Below, piece after piece: positions 29,032 to 37,548 of a stretch of 64,000 nt of DNA. Numbering within the stretch: the stretch's first letter is position 1; every line of letters begins with the position of its first letter. The stretch is from JABURQ01 sp029243145. GTDB lineage: Bacteria; Planctomycetota; Planctomycetia; Planctomycetales; Planctomycetaceae. The notes beneath the pieces were generated by a model. That model was not told the DNA's origin and did not search any database. It worked only from the letters and a program-made list of their open reading frames with translations. Both the position numbers and the translations under genes were made by a program. The stretch covers positions 124,001 to 188,000 of the forward strand of contig CBFHYX010000003.1 in NCBI GenBank assembly GCA_965660145.1, read 5' to 3'.

Positions 29032-30443
29032 TTTTCTCTCTCCCTGTTTTGTTAATCATGCTGGTTCCACTCTTCGCCGGGATTGCCTGCTGGGGATTCG
29101 TTCGAAAATCACGACTGTCGGAAATCGCTCGATCCCTCACACAAACCGCTTTGACGTTTGCGCTGGGGACATGGTGGTTACACGCCGATCAACTTCTCTC
29201 TGAGACCACTGGCTCCTTCGCGCTTCCTTTAGTTCCCTGGATTTTGGCGTTTCACCTCCTGCTGACAATTCTCATCGTCAAACAAGACGATGGTACTTTG
29301 ACTCTTCATCCGACGGGCTTGTTGCTTTCGTCCACTTTTCTTTGCGGTCTGTGTTTCTCGACAGATTTGAGATTCCTTTTTCTGTTTGGAGAAGCAATTT
29401 CCGTCACGACCTGGTTGACTCTTCCGGCAGACCAGCGTCGTTCGGCAATTTTACGCTCGATTGTTACCTTCGGAATGATTGCCGCGGGGGTGTTGTTGAT
29501 CTCCTCTGAAATGCAAACGGGTCAATTCGACACTTGGAGACCGTTATCTGAGTTGGACACGGATCAAAGTGAAGCGGCTGTTTATGACGAATCGCCTTCA
29601 AATTCGGGAATGGCTTTGAGCGCAGGGGTCTTGTGTCTCATATTCGGTTCCGCATGGAGAATGGGCTTCTTTCCGTTTCAATGGCCGTTCTCGGACGAAA
29701 AGTCATTGAACGGGATTCCGCGATTAACGGGACTGGTTTCTGCTTGCGTATTGCTACCAGCCATTGCGCTCCCCAGCATTCCCGGAATGGAGTCCAGCGG
29801 GCAAATGCTGTTAGCAACATTTGCGGTTCCGACATTGATTCGCGAATCTCTCAAGTCAGGTTGGGTCGATAACATGAGTTTCCGCTTGCGTGGTTGGTTT
29901 CTCGCGTCGGCCGCGTTGATGTGGTTGGCGATTGGCCAGGAGCTGTTTCTGATCTCTCACTCTGTGGAGTTAGGCTTATGGCTTCCATCGGGACTTGAGC
30001 TTTTTCAGATCGAATTCGTTAGCAGCATGTTCTCCTACATTGTGCTGATGGGAGTACTTCATGAGCTACTTCGATTAGGAAAACCGTGCCTGCAAAAAGA
30101 AGACTTGTCGGGATTCCTGTGGACTCACCCACTCCCTGCATTAGTAATTTTGGTCTCGATGTTCGGTTGGGTGGGAGTTCCCGGACTGATGGGATTCGAA
30201 GCGCGTCTGGGACTGATCGCGGGTGCGTTTGAAATTGCCGGAGCGGGGGTGGAGTCGGCTGCCGGGTATTCGCTGATGGGAGTGATTATTGTTAGTAGCC
30301 AAATCGTACTCTTCTACCTTGCACTCTTGATGCTGCAAACGCTGTGTGATGTGAGTGTCGGTCACGGTTCACCATCAAGGCGGATCTCTTGGCGCCTCTG
30401 CGTTCTGGCTGTTCTGATTGTGGCCTTGGGAGTCTACGGATAA
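29028..30443 (+). CDS. Divergent NuoN-like membrane protein
   Basis: 471 residues, starting at the ATG that overlaps the previous stop by four bases, with AGGGGAGA upstream. WRMGFFPFQWPFSDEKSLNG-like residues from W210 align with the NuoN block FK-x-x-x-x-PFH-x-W-x-PDVYEGAP; the lysine is Arg211. About 13 hydrophobic segments are visible, and the length is close to NuoN (about 485). It completes an L-M-N-like set without any Nuo hydrophilic subunit next to it. The function could be ion transport or a membrane-arm-like partner of another complex. Confidence 0.65.
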   Translation: MIFSLPVLLIMLVPLFAGIACWGFVRKSRLSEIARSLTQTALTFALGTWWLHADQLLSETTGSFALPLVPWILAFHLLLTILIVKQDDGTLTLHPTGLLLSSTFLCGLCFSTDLRFLFLFGEAISVTTWLTLPADQRRSAILRSIVTFGMIAAGVLLISSEMQTGQFDTWRPLSELDTDQSEAAVYDESPSNSGMALSAGVLCLIFGSAWRMGFFPFQWPFSDEKSLNGIPRLTGLVSACVLLPAIALPSIPGMESSGQMLLATFAVPTLIRESLKSGWVDNMSFRLRGWFLASAALMWLAIGQELFLISHSVELGLWLPSGLELFQIEFVSSMFSYIVLMGVLHELLRLGKPCLQKEDLSGFLWTHPLPALVILVSMFGWVGVPGLMGFEARLGLIAGAFEIAGAGVESAAGYSLMGVIIVSSQIVLFYLALLMLQTLCDVSVGHGSPSRRISWRLCVLAVLIVALGVYG

Positions 30444-30556
30444 GCCGTTGCTCATAAGATCGTGCAGGGGACTCACTCAAAATGTTTGAATATTATTGAG
30501 CCTAATCCCCATAGGTATGACACATGGTTGTCACCCTCATGATGTACAAATTACCC

Positions 30557-30639
30557 CGAGACGGCTTCATGCCCTCGCGTACCGCTCTGGGAGATGGAGA
30601 GGCTGCGCGGCATTTGCCAGGCTGAAGCCGTCTCGTTTT
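30557..30639 (+). terminator. Long hairpin terminator between convergent units
   Basis: CGAGACGGCTTCA (30557-30569) and TGAAGCCGTCTCG (30623-30635) form a perfect 13-bp stem, followed by TTTTAA. The 53-base loop has further pairing potential (ATGCC with GGCAT, GCG with CGC). It lies 114 bases after the NuoN-like stop and before the end of the convergent UDPGP gene. A T run exists only on the plus strand. Confidence 0.65.
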
Positions 30640-30672
30640 AAGTTCTCGCAATTTGCAAACATCTTCTGCATG

Positions 30673-32082
30673 TTATTTTAACAGCAGTTTCCCAGCATGA
30701 GGGGGACCAATTTCTGCTTTGCGAGCGATGAGGTCTGCTTCATCCAGAGCAAAACTGGGTTGTATTTCAACCCTCACGTCTTCACCCACTTCGATCCCCG
30801 CTGCGATCAACCATGACCGCCAGATTCTCTCGAGTGCTGCTTGAGAGGTAGCCGGAGAATCACTTCCCTCCGCATTTTTGACGGGATTGAATTCTCGCTC
30901 TCGGGAGGTTTCTACAACCAGCGCAACTTTTGCCGACGGTAGTGCGTCGAAAATAAATTTCTCAAACTTGAAGGCATTGGGAGACTCGGGAGATTGTGAC
31001 ATTCCCGTTTCGTCGATGTATGACACTTTCTTCGAGGCTTTATGGAAAGAGAGCGCGGTGGCCGAAGCGGCTAATGACTTTAAGAACTGAAAGGAGAACG
31101 CATGGCATGCGGTGTTACCGGCCCAGAACTTCAGACGGCCATCCGCTGTCGTTTCTGCCGCCAGATCTTCCGGGAAGTCAGAATATTCAATGATTTGAGT
31201 CTTACCGTCGATATCGACGAGTAGTCCCATTTTTTCTTCGGGCGTCACCTTGCGCACAACTTTTGTGGACATTTCAGAATCCATCTGACGATGTAAGCCG
31301 AGAAATTCGGGATCGCACATTTTGACACACGGGTTGTCAACTTGATGGTAATAGACCACTTCCAGGCCACGGGCTTCTATATCACGAAGCACGCCTTGTT
31401 TGTCCAGCGCAGCCACCATACCGCCATGACCGTCCGGGCTGAGTGCGAGTGAGTCTTTCGCTGCTAGCAGCAACTTTCCACTCTCCGCATCAACGGCCGG
31501 CATGTGTCCCTGTTTAAAGAACATCACCTGATTCGGACTCAAGCCAAACCAATCATGCCCTCGAAAGGCCTCAGTGACCTCATCGTGGGTCGCATCGCTG
31601 GTCATGATGTAATAGGGAATATCGACCTGATAGCGTTTCGTCAATGCGGCAATTTGCCCGCACAGAAAATCGAACAAAGTGGCATTAGAAATCGGCCCGA
31701 TGGGAAAAAGTCCTTTGGCGTGTTCGAATCCCAGCCGACTTCCCTGTCCACCCGCGACGACAATCGCACCCACTTTTCCGTTTCTGAGCAGCGTTTCGCC
31801 ACGCTTTCGAAGGTCGGCTCGATTTTCCTCCGACCAAATTTGATCATTCAGGCCGACGAGTGTTTCGGGAGGGGTCGCTGTTTTGGCACGCTCAATTTGT
31901 TGAGACGCATCATCGGCTTCGACGTCATGGAGCAGGTGATTGATTTCATTCCAATCAATCGATTCCAACTGATCAAGCAGCGAAACTCGCTGCGAATCAT
32001 GGAGTTCGTACCACCACTGGATCAAATGAGTTTGGTTGTGAGCTTCGAGTGTGGTTTTCAATTCGTCGGGAATGTTCATCAT
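30673..32082 (-). CDS. UDPGP-type UDP-sugar pyrophosphorylase
   Basis: 469 residues. The nucleotidyltransferase signature is VVAGGQGSRLGFEHAKGLFP (about 106-125), followed by TSDATHDEV, FFKQGHMPAVD, LSPDGHGGM and YHQVDNPCVK. This is the layout of the eukaryote-like UAP1/UGP family that makes UDP-N-acetylhexosamine or UDP-glucose from UTP and the sugar-1-phosphate. The GGQGSRLG form and the DGHGG motif favour a UAP1-like enzyme, but substrate choice is not certain. It is the last gene of a leftward run, 109 bases after CsaA, and may have its own promoter. Confidence 0.88.
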   Translation of the reverse strand: MMNIPDELKTTLEAHNQTHLIQWWYELHDSQRVSLLDQLESIDWNEINHLLHDVEADDASQQIERAKTATPPETLVGLNDQIWSEENRADLRKRGETLLRNGKVGAIVVAGGQGSRLGFEHAKGLFPIGPISNATLFDFLCGQIAALTKRYQVDIPYYIMTSDATHDEVTEAFRGHDWFGLSPNQVMFFKQGHMPAVDAESGKLLLAAKDSLALSPDGHGGMVAALDKQGVLRDIEARGLEVVYYHQVDNPCVKMCDPEFLGLHRQMDSEMSTKVVRKVTPEEKMGLLVDIDGKTQIIEYSDFPEDLAAETTADGRLKFWAGNTACHAFSFQFLKSLAASATALSFHKASKKVSYIDETGMSQSPESPNAFKFEKFIFDALPSAKVALVVETSREREFNPVKNAEGSDSPATSQAALERIWRSWLIAAGIEVGEDVRVEIQPSFALDEADLIARKAEIGPPHAGKLLLK

Positions 32083-32191
32083 GTTGAACCAGCCTGAATG
32101 ATCAGGCCATCTTTCCTGTTGTCTGAGAGACTTGTGGTGAGTTTCTTTTATCGTAATCGAGAGAGATGATCACAACCAGTCGAGGAGTCAT

Positions 32192-32530
32192 TCAACCGAG
32201 CTTGGCACCATTCGGGACATTCTGATCGGGGACTGCGAGAATCACACTGCCGTCTTCCCGATAAAAACCCGTCACCAAACATTCGGACTGTAGCGGCCCG
32301 ATTTGCTTGGGAGGAAAATTGACGACAGCGATGATCTGCCGACCAATGAGAGAGACCTTGTCGTAGTGATCGGTAATTTGAGCAGACGATTTTCGCTCGC
32401 CAATGTCGGTGCCGAAATCAATCGTCAATATCCAGGCCGGTTTGTGAGCTTCGGGAAAGTCATCAACGGCAATGATCGTCCCCACACGCAGCTCAATTTT
32501 TTCAAAGTCAGTTCCACTGAATTGGTTCAA
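32192..32530 (-). CDS. csaA: CsaA-like tRNA-binding-domain protein
   Basis: 112 residues, a single OB-fold tRNA-binding domain. It has RVGTII (15-20), IDFGTDIGERKSSAQIT (about 37-53), LIGRQIIAVVNFPPKQIG (about 61-78) and a PNGAKLG-type end. These are the conserved CsaA blocks, also related to the C-terminal domain of methionyl-tRNA synthetase. CsaA is described as a homodimeric export chaperone/tRNA-binding protein. It lies 31 bases downstream of the DUF116-prenyl synthase gene, so it is probably in the same transcript, though a functional link is not obvious. Confidence 0.92.
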   Translation of the reverse strand: MNQFSGTDFEKIELRVGTIIAVDDFPEAHKPAWILTIDFGTDIGERKSSAQITDHYDKVSLIGRQIIAVVNFPPKQIGPLQSECLVTGFYREDGSVILAVPDQNVPNGAKLG

Positions 32531-32561
32531 ATTCGCTCACAACTATCAGGCTCTCAATCAA

Positions 32562-34427
32562 TTACGGACGAGGCGGTGCCGTCAATTGGAGTTCCACGGT
32601 CGGAGGATCGGCGGGAGTCTGTTCTTCGTGAGCGAGAACGGAATCGACCAAGAAGTACAGCAGTTGCCGCAGGTCTTCGTTGTCAACTTCATCTGCCAGT
32701 GCTTCAGCACGTGCCTGCGATTTATCGACAAGAGATTCCGCCGTTTCGAAGGCGCCGAGTTCGGTGTACAGTTTTTTGAGTTCCTGCAAACGATCAATGG
32801 CAGGTCGTTCTGATTCAAACAACTCTTTCAACTGAGCTTTTTGCGCGTCGTTGGCTTCCTGCATAGCAATGGCAAGTAGCACGGTTGGACGGAATGACAA
32901 AGCATCCTGACCGGCGACCAGTTTGTTGTTCTCGTCTCCCTGCCAGTCTTTCAAATCGTTGAGAATCTGAAAACCGACTCCGATATGACGACAAAATGAA
33001 GAAATCATCTCTTTGTACGGTTTCACATCACCCGCCATGCGAATGCCGGAGTACAACGCTGCTTCAAAAGCGGGAGATGTTTTTAAAGCATAAATTTGCA
33101 GCGCATCGATCGGTTTGAGATTCCAGTCGCGGGACTCACTCCACGACATCTCCGCTCCCTGCCCTTCACACAATTTGATATGCGCGGCTGACATCTGTTG
33201 CAGGACATCGGCAGTGACTTCGGCACCCAAACTTCCGACGGCTGAAGCGATCAGTTTGTAACCAATTCCAATCAGATAATCGCCGATGTTAATGGCTTGC
33301 CCAGTCCCGTGTTTGCGATGTAATGTTTCGCGACCATAGCGATACAAATCACTATCCTGAATATCATCATGAACCAACGAGGCTTTGTGGAATGCTTCTA
33401 TCGCCATGGCAATCCGGCAAACATCCGCGTCAAACTGATAAGCGGCCGTGCGATCACCGGTTTCGTTGCGTGCGTGATTGGCGGCAGTCGCTCCGGTTAG
33501 AGCGTCGTAAGCGGCTAATGTGATAAAAGGCCGGAAGCGTTTTCCACCTTTGGCCAACCAGTCATACGCGACTTCTTCGGTAAACGCGATGGGAGTTGCG
33601 GGAGCCTGATCTTTTCCACTACGAACGGCTGGCATTAGTTCTTCAAGACGCTCCTCGAACATTTCATTTGCGGCACGCATGATGGGCAGATAGCTGGAGG
33701 TTTGTTGCTCGGGGAGCGGTTCGTATTTCTCGATGACATCCCAGATCCACGATTCGTCGAGCGAGGTGTTTTTGCAGTCACCAGAATGCAGAGGAACGGC
33801 ATAAGATGGGACGCCGGCGATCAGAACTTTATCAATCGCTTTTTCCAACACATTCAAGCAAGCGACCCCCAAAATTCCTTCCACATATCCTGAAACAATG
33901 ATTTTCAGAACGACGGGCGATCCTTCGGCGACGAGAACTTTGTAACCGAGTTGTTCCGCGCGAACTTTGTAATCGGCAATCGAACAGGCACCACAAGATT
34001 CGCAATCGAGACCAAACTGGTCATATTCAGCAGGGCAACCTTCCGCGTGTTTCAGACAATGCGGCAACAGCAGCATTCGTTTTTCAAACGGGATTGCCAG
34101 AAACTGCCGCTTCCAGAAGAAGTTACCGATCAACACCATCACAAAGCCGAGAAATTTCTCAGGCAAATCCATCTGCTTGAGCAGTTCTCGGCTGTGCTGT
34201 TCGAGTTCCCCCTTATTGAAAGGGCGGGTTTTGTCCAGCGGCTCCGCGTATTTTTCGGAGGCATCTCGAATCTGCTCACGTTGCGCAAGAGTTTCCGGCA
34301 CCGCTTTGAGATGACTGGTACTACGGCGTTTTTTCTTCCGTTTCACGGGACGTTCGATATCACCACTCTCAACATCGGTGGAGTGCTGCGAATCTGTCTC
34401 GGAGGAATTCAGGGGGGCGATCGACAC
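32562..34427 (-). CDS. DUF116-polyprenyl synthase fusion protein
   Basis: 621 residues in two parts. Residues about 75-235 are a DUF116 domain with clustered cysteines (C124, C131, C142, C145, C148) that could bind metal. Residues about 250-600 are a trans-polyprenyl diphosphate synthase with GGKRFRP (294-300), the first Asp-rich motif DDIQD (354-358) and a second motif NDLKD (490-494), whose first Asp is Asn. Polyprenyl synthases condense IPP with allylic diphosphates to make farnesyl, geranylgeranyl or longer chains. A basic, disordered-looking N-terminus precedes both. It is 66 bases after the cyclase stop. DUF116 function is unknown. Confidence 0.85.
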   Translation of the reverse strand: MSIAPLNSSETDSQHSTDVESGDIERPVKRKKKRRSTSHLKAVPETLAQREQIRDASEKYAEPLDKTRPFNKGELEQHSRELLKQMDLPEKFLGFVMVLIGNFFWKRQFLAIPFEKRMLLLPHCLKHAEGCPAEYDQFGLDCESCGACSIADYKVRAEQLGYKVLVAEGSPVVLKIIVSGYVEGILGVACLNVLEKAIDKVLIAGVPSYAVPLHSGDCKNTSLDESWIWDVIEKYEPLPEQQTSSYLPIMRAANEMFEERLEELMPAVRSGKDQAPATPIAFTEEVAYDWLAKGGKRFRPFITLAAYDALTGATAANHARNETGDRTAAYQFDADVCRIAMAIEAFHKASLVHDDIQDSDLYRYGRETLHRKHGTGQAINIGDYLIGIGYKLIASAVGSLGAEVTADVLQQMSAAHIKLCEGQGAEMSWSESRDWNLKPIDALQIYALKTSPAFEAALYSGIRMAGDVKPYKEMISSFCRHIGVGFQILNDLKDWQGDENNKLVAGQDALSFRPTVLLAIAMQEANDAQKAQLKELFESERPAIDRLQELKKLYTELGAFETAESLVDKSQARAEALADEVDNEDLRQLLYFLVDSVLAHEEQTPADPPTVELQLTAPPRP

Positions 34428-34493
34428 GTCGACCTCTCTTTATGGATGGACGCCAAGTCGGCATTGATGCTGACTATGGCAATAACAAGTTAA

Positions 34494-36392
34494 TTACTCT
34501 CTTCGTTGAACCACGTATTTGACGGAAGCGATTTCCGCATCCGCAGGTGGAACCGAACTATTGTAGTCACTTAGACACGCTGAATGCAGGGTCGAAACCG
34601 TAAAAATCACAGGATATAAGTCATCGTAATACCATAACTTGGCGAAATAGAACCCGATTGGCTGCGGTTTTCGGAGATCTCCCGACTCAACGGCATTCAT
34701 GAGCCAATTAATTCCCAAGCCCAGATGACTGCCACATCGACCGCAACTGAGCAGGATCTCCAAAGCCAAAGCGGTTTCTTCGACGGAAGAGTCCGTTTCC
34801 GATCCACCACCCCAACCTCCGTCCGCGTTTTGATTGGCTTCCAGCCAATCGAGACCTCGTTGAGCTTCTTGATCGGTGAGCCTTCCGCAATCCCGATAAG
34901 CGGCGAGGACTTTCGCAGTGCCGTATGTTGGGTTCTCATCATCGGGGACACGTTGGTTCCCGAACCATAAGGGCAACCACGATCCATTTGATCGTTGTGA
35001 TTTTTTCAGATGTCGGAATCCCTTTTCAATCGCCGATTCACAAAGTCTGGCTCGGAATTTCAGTTCATGTTCAATCCCGTCCGCGTCGGGAGAGTTATTG
35101 ATCCAATATTCGAGAGCACGGATGACATGAGCCGTGATGTCATTGGAACTTCGATCAAAGGGCAACGTCCCCCAACCTTTGCAGAATGTTGGCCAACCAC
35201 CATCATTATTCTGGAGATCGAGCAACCACTTCACACCGTTGGTCAACGCCGTGTCGATCCGAAATTGAGTTTCTTCAGAACAACGCTCTCGCAAATTCGT
35301 GAGAGCCAACATGGCTCCCGGTGTGTCATCGGCATCGGGAACACCTCCTGAAAGGTCGGTCCATGCCCAACCACCGGGATCGGCATTGGTATAAGGATGG
35401 ACGGTCTTGTATTGCTGGTTGAGAAGCCAATCTGCAATCGGTTCGACCTGCTCTTGGGGGAGTGAATCTTCAAGAGCGTTCACCGAAAGAGTGGTGACCC
35501 ACGTCGCAAGATTGGTATCAATCGGCCAGCTTCCGTCATCACGGACAGAATCGATGAGGAAATTGATCCCTTTTTGTAACACTGGGTGATCGAGCAATCC
35601 CATTCCCGCCAAACTCATCGAGACGAAACTGGTGAGTGGTGTTGCTTCGAGAAAGCCGCCCGATTCCGGTTGGATTCGTTCCAGAACTCGCAATGTCGGT
35701 TTGACGGACAAATTGCGGACCCATCGCCAAGGCAAGAACCAAGTTGGCTTGTGATGATGTTTCACTTGCCCGATGGCGATTAAAGCCGGCAGCGCATAAC
35801 TGACAACAGGCAGCTTGACCGTTTTATAAAAGTTCGCCGGGAGGCAGGCGAGTTCGAATGGGAGAGAAGAGATGTCTGACCAATCTGCTTGTCCCGAGAG
35901 TGCGCAATGAGTGAGAATGGGAATCGAGAAGGTTTTGTCTTTCCCATATCGTTTGAGGAGTGCGGGAACGCCGCCTGATTTGTCGATGTACGTTTTCGCA
36001 GAGGTCACACATTCGGAAAACTGATCGGTTTGATTGGCAGCATAATAAGCCGCATGACACAACATGGTGGTGGAAATGTTGCTGAGACTTTTATCCGTAT
36101 CGCCCCAACCGCCATCGACATTCTGATGTTTTTCGAGATAGGCCAGCCCGCCGTCGATGAGTTCTCTCAGCATCAAGGTATCGTAGGGCTGCGTGGGAGT
36201 GGCTTCTTGCGATTTCTTCAGAACGGTTTGCATCGCCACAACGGCTGTTGCCGTGGAGAGTGGCGACGAAGAAAGTCGTCCGAACCAGTGGCCGCTTTTG
36301 TGATCATATTGATCGAGCAAAATCTGCGTGGCCTGATCGCAGGTGGATTGCAGTCGGTCGCGATCAATTCCAGGAAATTCCATAAGTGGCAA
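34494..36392 (-). CDS. Squalene-hopene cyclase-like class II terpene cyclase
   Basis: 632 residues, near the usual length of squalene-hopene cyclases. The class II acid motif DxDD is D353-A-D355-D356 (VPDADDTPG), close to its position in bacterial SHC. QW-type repeats recur, for example QNVDGGWGDT (90-99), DDGSWPIDT, NNDGGWPTF, QRSNGSWLPLW and QNADGGWGGG. It should protonate and cyclise a linear C30 or related isoprenoid; the substrate is unknown, and hopanoid, sporulene-like or other products are possible. No signal peptide is seen; these enzymes are monotopic at the inner membrane. A prenyl synthase lies downstream and an iron-sulfur protein upstream, both co-oriented. Confidence 0.87.
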   Translation of the reverse strand: MPLMEFPGIDRDRLQSTCDQATQILLDQYDHKSGHWFGRLSSSPLSTATAVVAMQTVLKKSQEATPTQPYDTLMLRELIDGGLAYLEKHQNVDGGWGDTDKSLSNISTTMLCHAAYYAANQTDQFSECVTSAKTYIDKSGGVPALLKRYGKDKTFSIPILTHCALSGQADWSDISSLPFELACLPANFYKTVKLPVVSYALPALIAIGQVKHHHKPTWFLPWRWVRNLSVKPTLRVLERIQPESGGFLEATPLTSFVSMSLAGMGLLDHPVLQKGINFLIDSVRDDGSWPIDTNLATWVTTLSVNALEDSLPQEQVEPIADWLLNQQYKTVHPYTNADPGGWAWTDLSGGVPDADDTPGAMLALTNLRERCSEETQFRIDTALTNGVKWLLDLQNNDGGWPTFCKGWGTLPFDRSSNDITAHVIRALEYWINNSPDADGIEHELKFRARLCESAIEKGFRHLKKSQRSNGSWLPLWFGNQRVPDDENPTYGTAKVLAAYRDCGRLTDQEAQRGLDWLEANQNADGGWGGGSETDSSVEETALALEILLSCGRCGSHLGLGINWLMNAVESGDLRKPQPIGFYFAKLWYYDDLYPVIFTVSTLHSACLSDYNSSVPPADAEIASVKYVVQRRE

Positions 36393-36431
36393 GAGTCCAC
36401 AATTGCGAGTTTTTTTAGAGGCGAGGAAAGG

Positions 36432-37508
36432 TTAGAGGCCAAGATTGTCCAGATCGTCTAACATATCGTCGAGATCGTCTCGTTCCGCGTTCTCTTCCGT
36501 TTGACGTTTGGGAATACCGACCGTCATTCCGACCGCGTCCCGTCCATCGGCGACCAATTCTGTATCGCGTTCCAAAGCCGCTTGTTCGAGAGCCGTCGGC
36601 GCACCGAACAATTGAGAAAGATCAATTTTGAGATTCCCAATCTCCCCAGGAGCGCCGGCAATCGCTGCCGATTTGTGCTGCGGGAAAATGATGGCATTCT
36701 CAGGACAAACACGACTGCATGCCGGGCATCCCTTTTTGCAGTTGTCTTGTTCATCGACCAAAATTCTGTCGAGTCCATCGACGCCGTACACTCCAAACAG
36801 GCAAAAATCGATGCACTCCATGCAGTTCGTGCAGCGAGAGTAGTCGATCACAGGATACCAGCGGCGAGAAACTTTTTCGGGTTCGCCGTTGGATGCTGTA
36901 GCCCCGTCGCCGTTTTGAATTGATCCGTTGTTCGCGCCGTTTGCTGGGGGTGTTCCATTTCCGTTCCCATTCAAAATGGGAAGCGGATTCAGATAGCGTT
37001 CGAGTTGTTCCTGTTTTGGGTTGCCTTGGATAAACGACATCAAGTCGACGGTTTGAGTCGTGGCTTCTGAAACAATGCGTTTTACTTCATCGAGATACGG
37101 TTCGGCATCGCCAAACGATCGTAAGTCGAGACAGTAAATTTTACGGGGAGGAACTTCGACAGATCCAATCCCGTTCGCCTGCTGCTGATTCTCTTCACTC
37201 AGTTCTTCTTCGTCCTCTTCGTCATGCAGAGTGGTGATGCCCTCTTGGCCTCGGATGCCGTCTCGGTCGAGAGTCCAAAATGCGGCTCGGGGATACAACC
37301 ACGATGCAAATACGATATCGCCGGGGATGCCCTTGAGAAACAACATGCCGCTATGATCGCGAGACATATCGTAGAGATGCGGGACGAGAGAAACTTCGAC
37401 CTCGCCCGACATCATCAGATCGGCAGCAATCGTCTCTTCGAGGTCTCGGTGCGCAGGGTTTTTGCTCTGCGACTGGGAGATAACGACGGTCAGTTTTTTG
37501 CCAGCCAT
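36432..37508 (-). CDS. Double [4Fe-4S] ferredoxin-type protein with novel N-terminal domain
   Basis: 358 residues. Two clusters are predicted: C226/C229/C232/C236 (CTNCMECIDFC) and C257/C261/C264/C268 (CKKGCPACSRVC). The N-terminal 160 residues form an alpha/beta-looking domain (KLTVVISQSQSKNP, PGDIVFASWLYPRAAF) that I do not recognise. Residues about 180-208 are an Asn/Gly-rich linker, and the C-terminus is acidic (DDLDDMLDDLDNLGL). It would carry electrons in the cytoplasm. It is 39 bases upstream of the cyclase and 40 bases downstream of the GcvH-like gene, so it probably serves one of these neighbours. Confidence 0.82.
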   Translation of the reverse strand: MAGKKLTVVISQSQSKNPAHRDLEETIAADLMMSGEVEVSLVPHLYDMSRDHSGMLFLKGIPGDIVFASWLYPRAAFWTLDRDGIRGQEGITTLHDEEDEEELSEENQQQANGIGSVEVPPRKIYCLDLRSFGDAEPYLDEVKRIVSEATTQTVDLMSFIQGNPKQEQLERYLNPLPILNGNGNGTPPANGANNGSIQNGDGATASNGEPEKVSRRWYPVIDYSRCTNCMECIDFCLFGVYGVDGLDRILVDEQDNCKKGCPACSRVCPENAIIFPQHKSAAIAGAPGEIGNLKIDLSQLFGAPTALEQAALERDTELVADGRDAVGMTVGIPKRQTEENAERDDLDDMLDDLDNLGL

Positions 37509-37548
37509 GATAATTTCCGTGAAAACTCTTTGGTATCAGCTTTCGAAG

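Noticed and set aside
25731..30443. Canonical complex I, Mrp antiporter or group 4 hydrogenase operon
   Set aside because: None of the small or hydrophilic subunits of these complexes (NuoA/H/J/K, MrpB/C/E-G, hydrogenase subunits) is present, and key lysine and glutamate residues are replaced.
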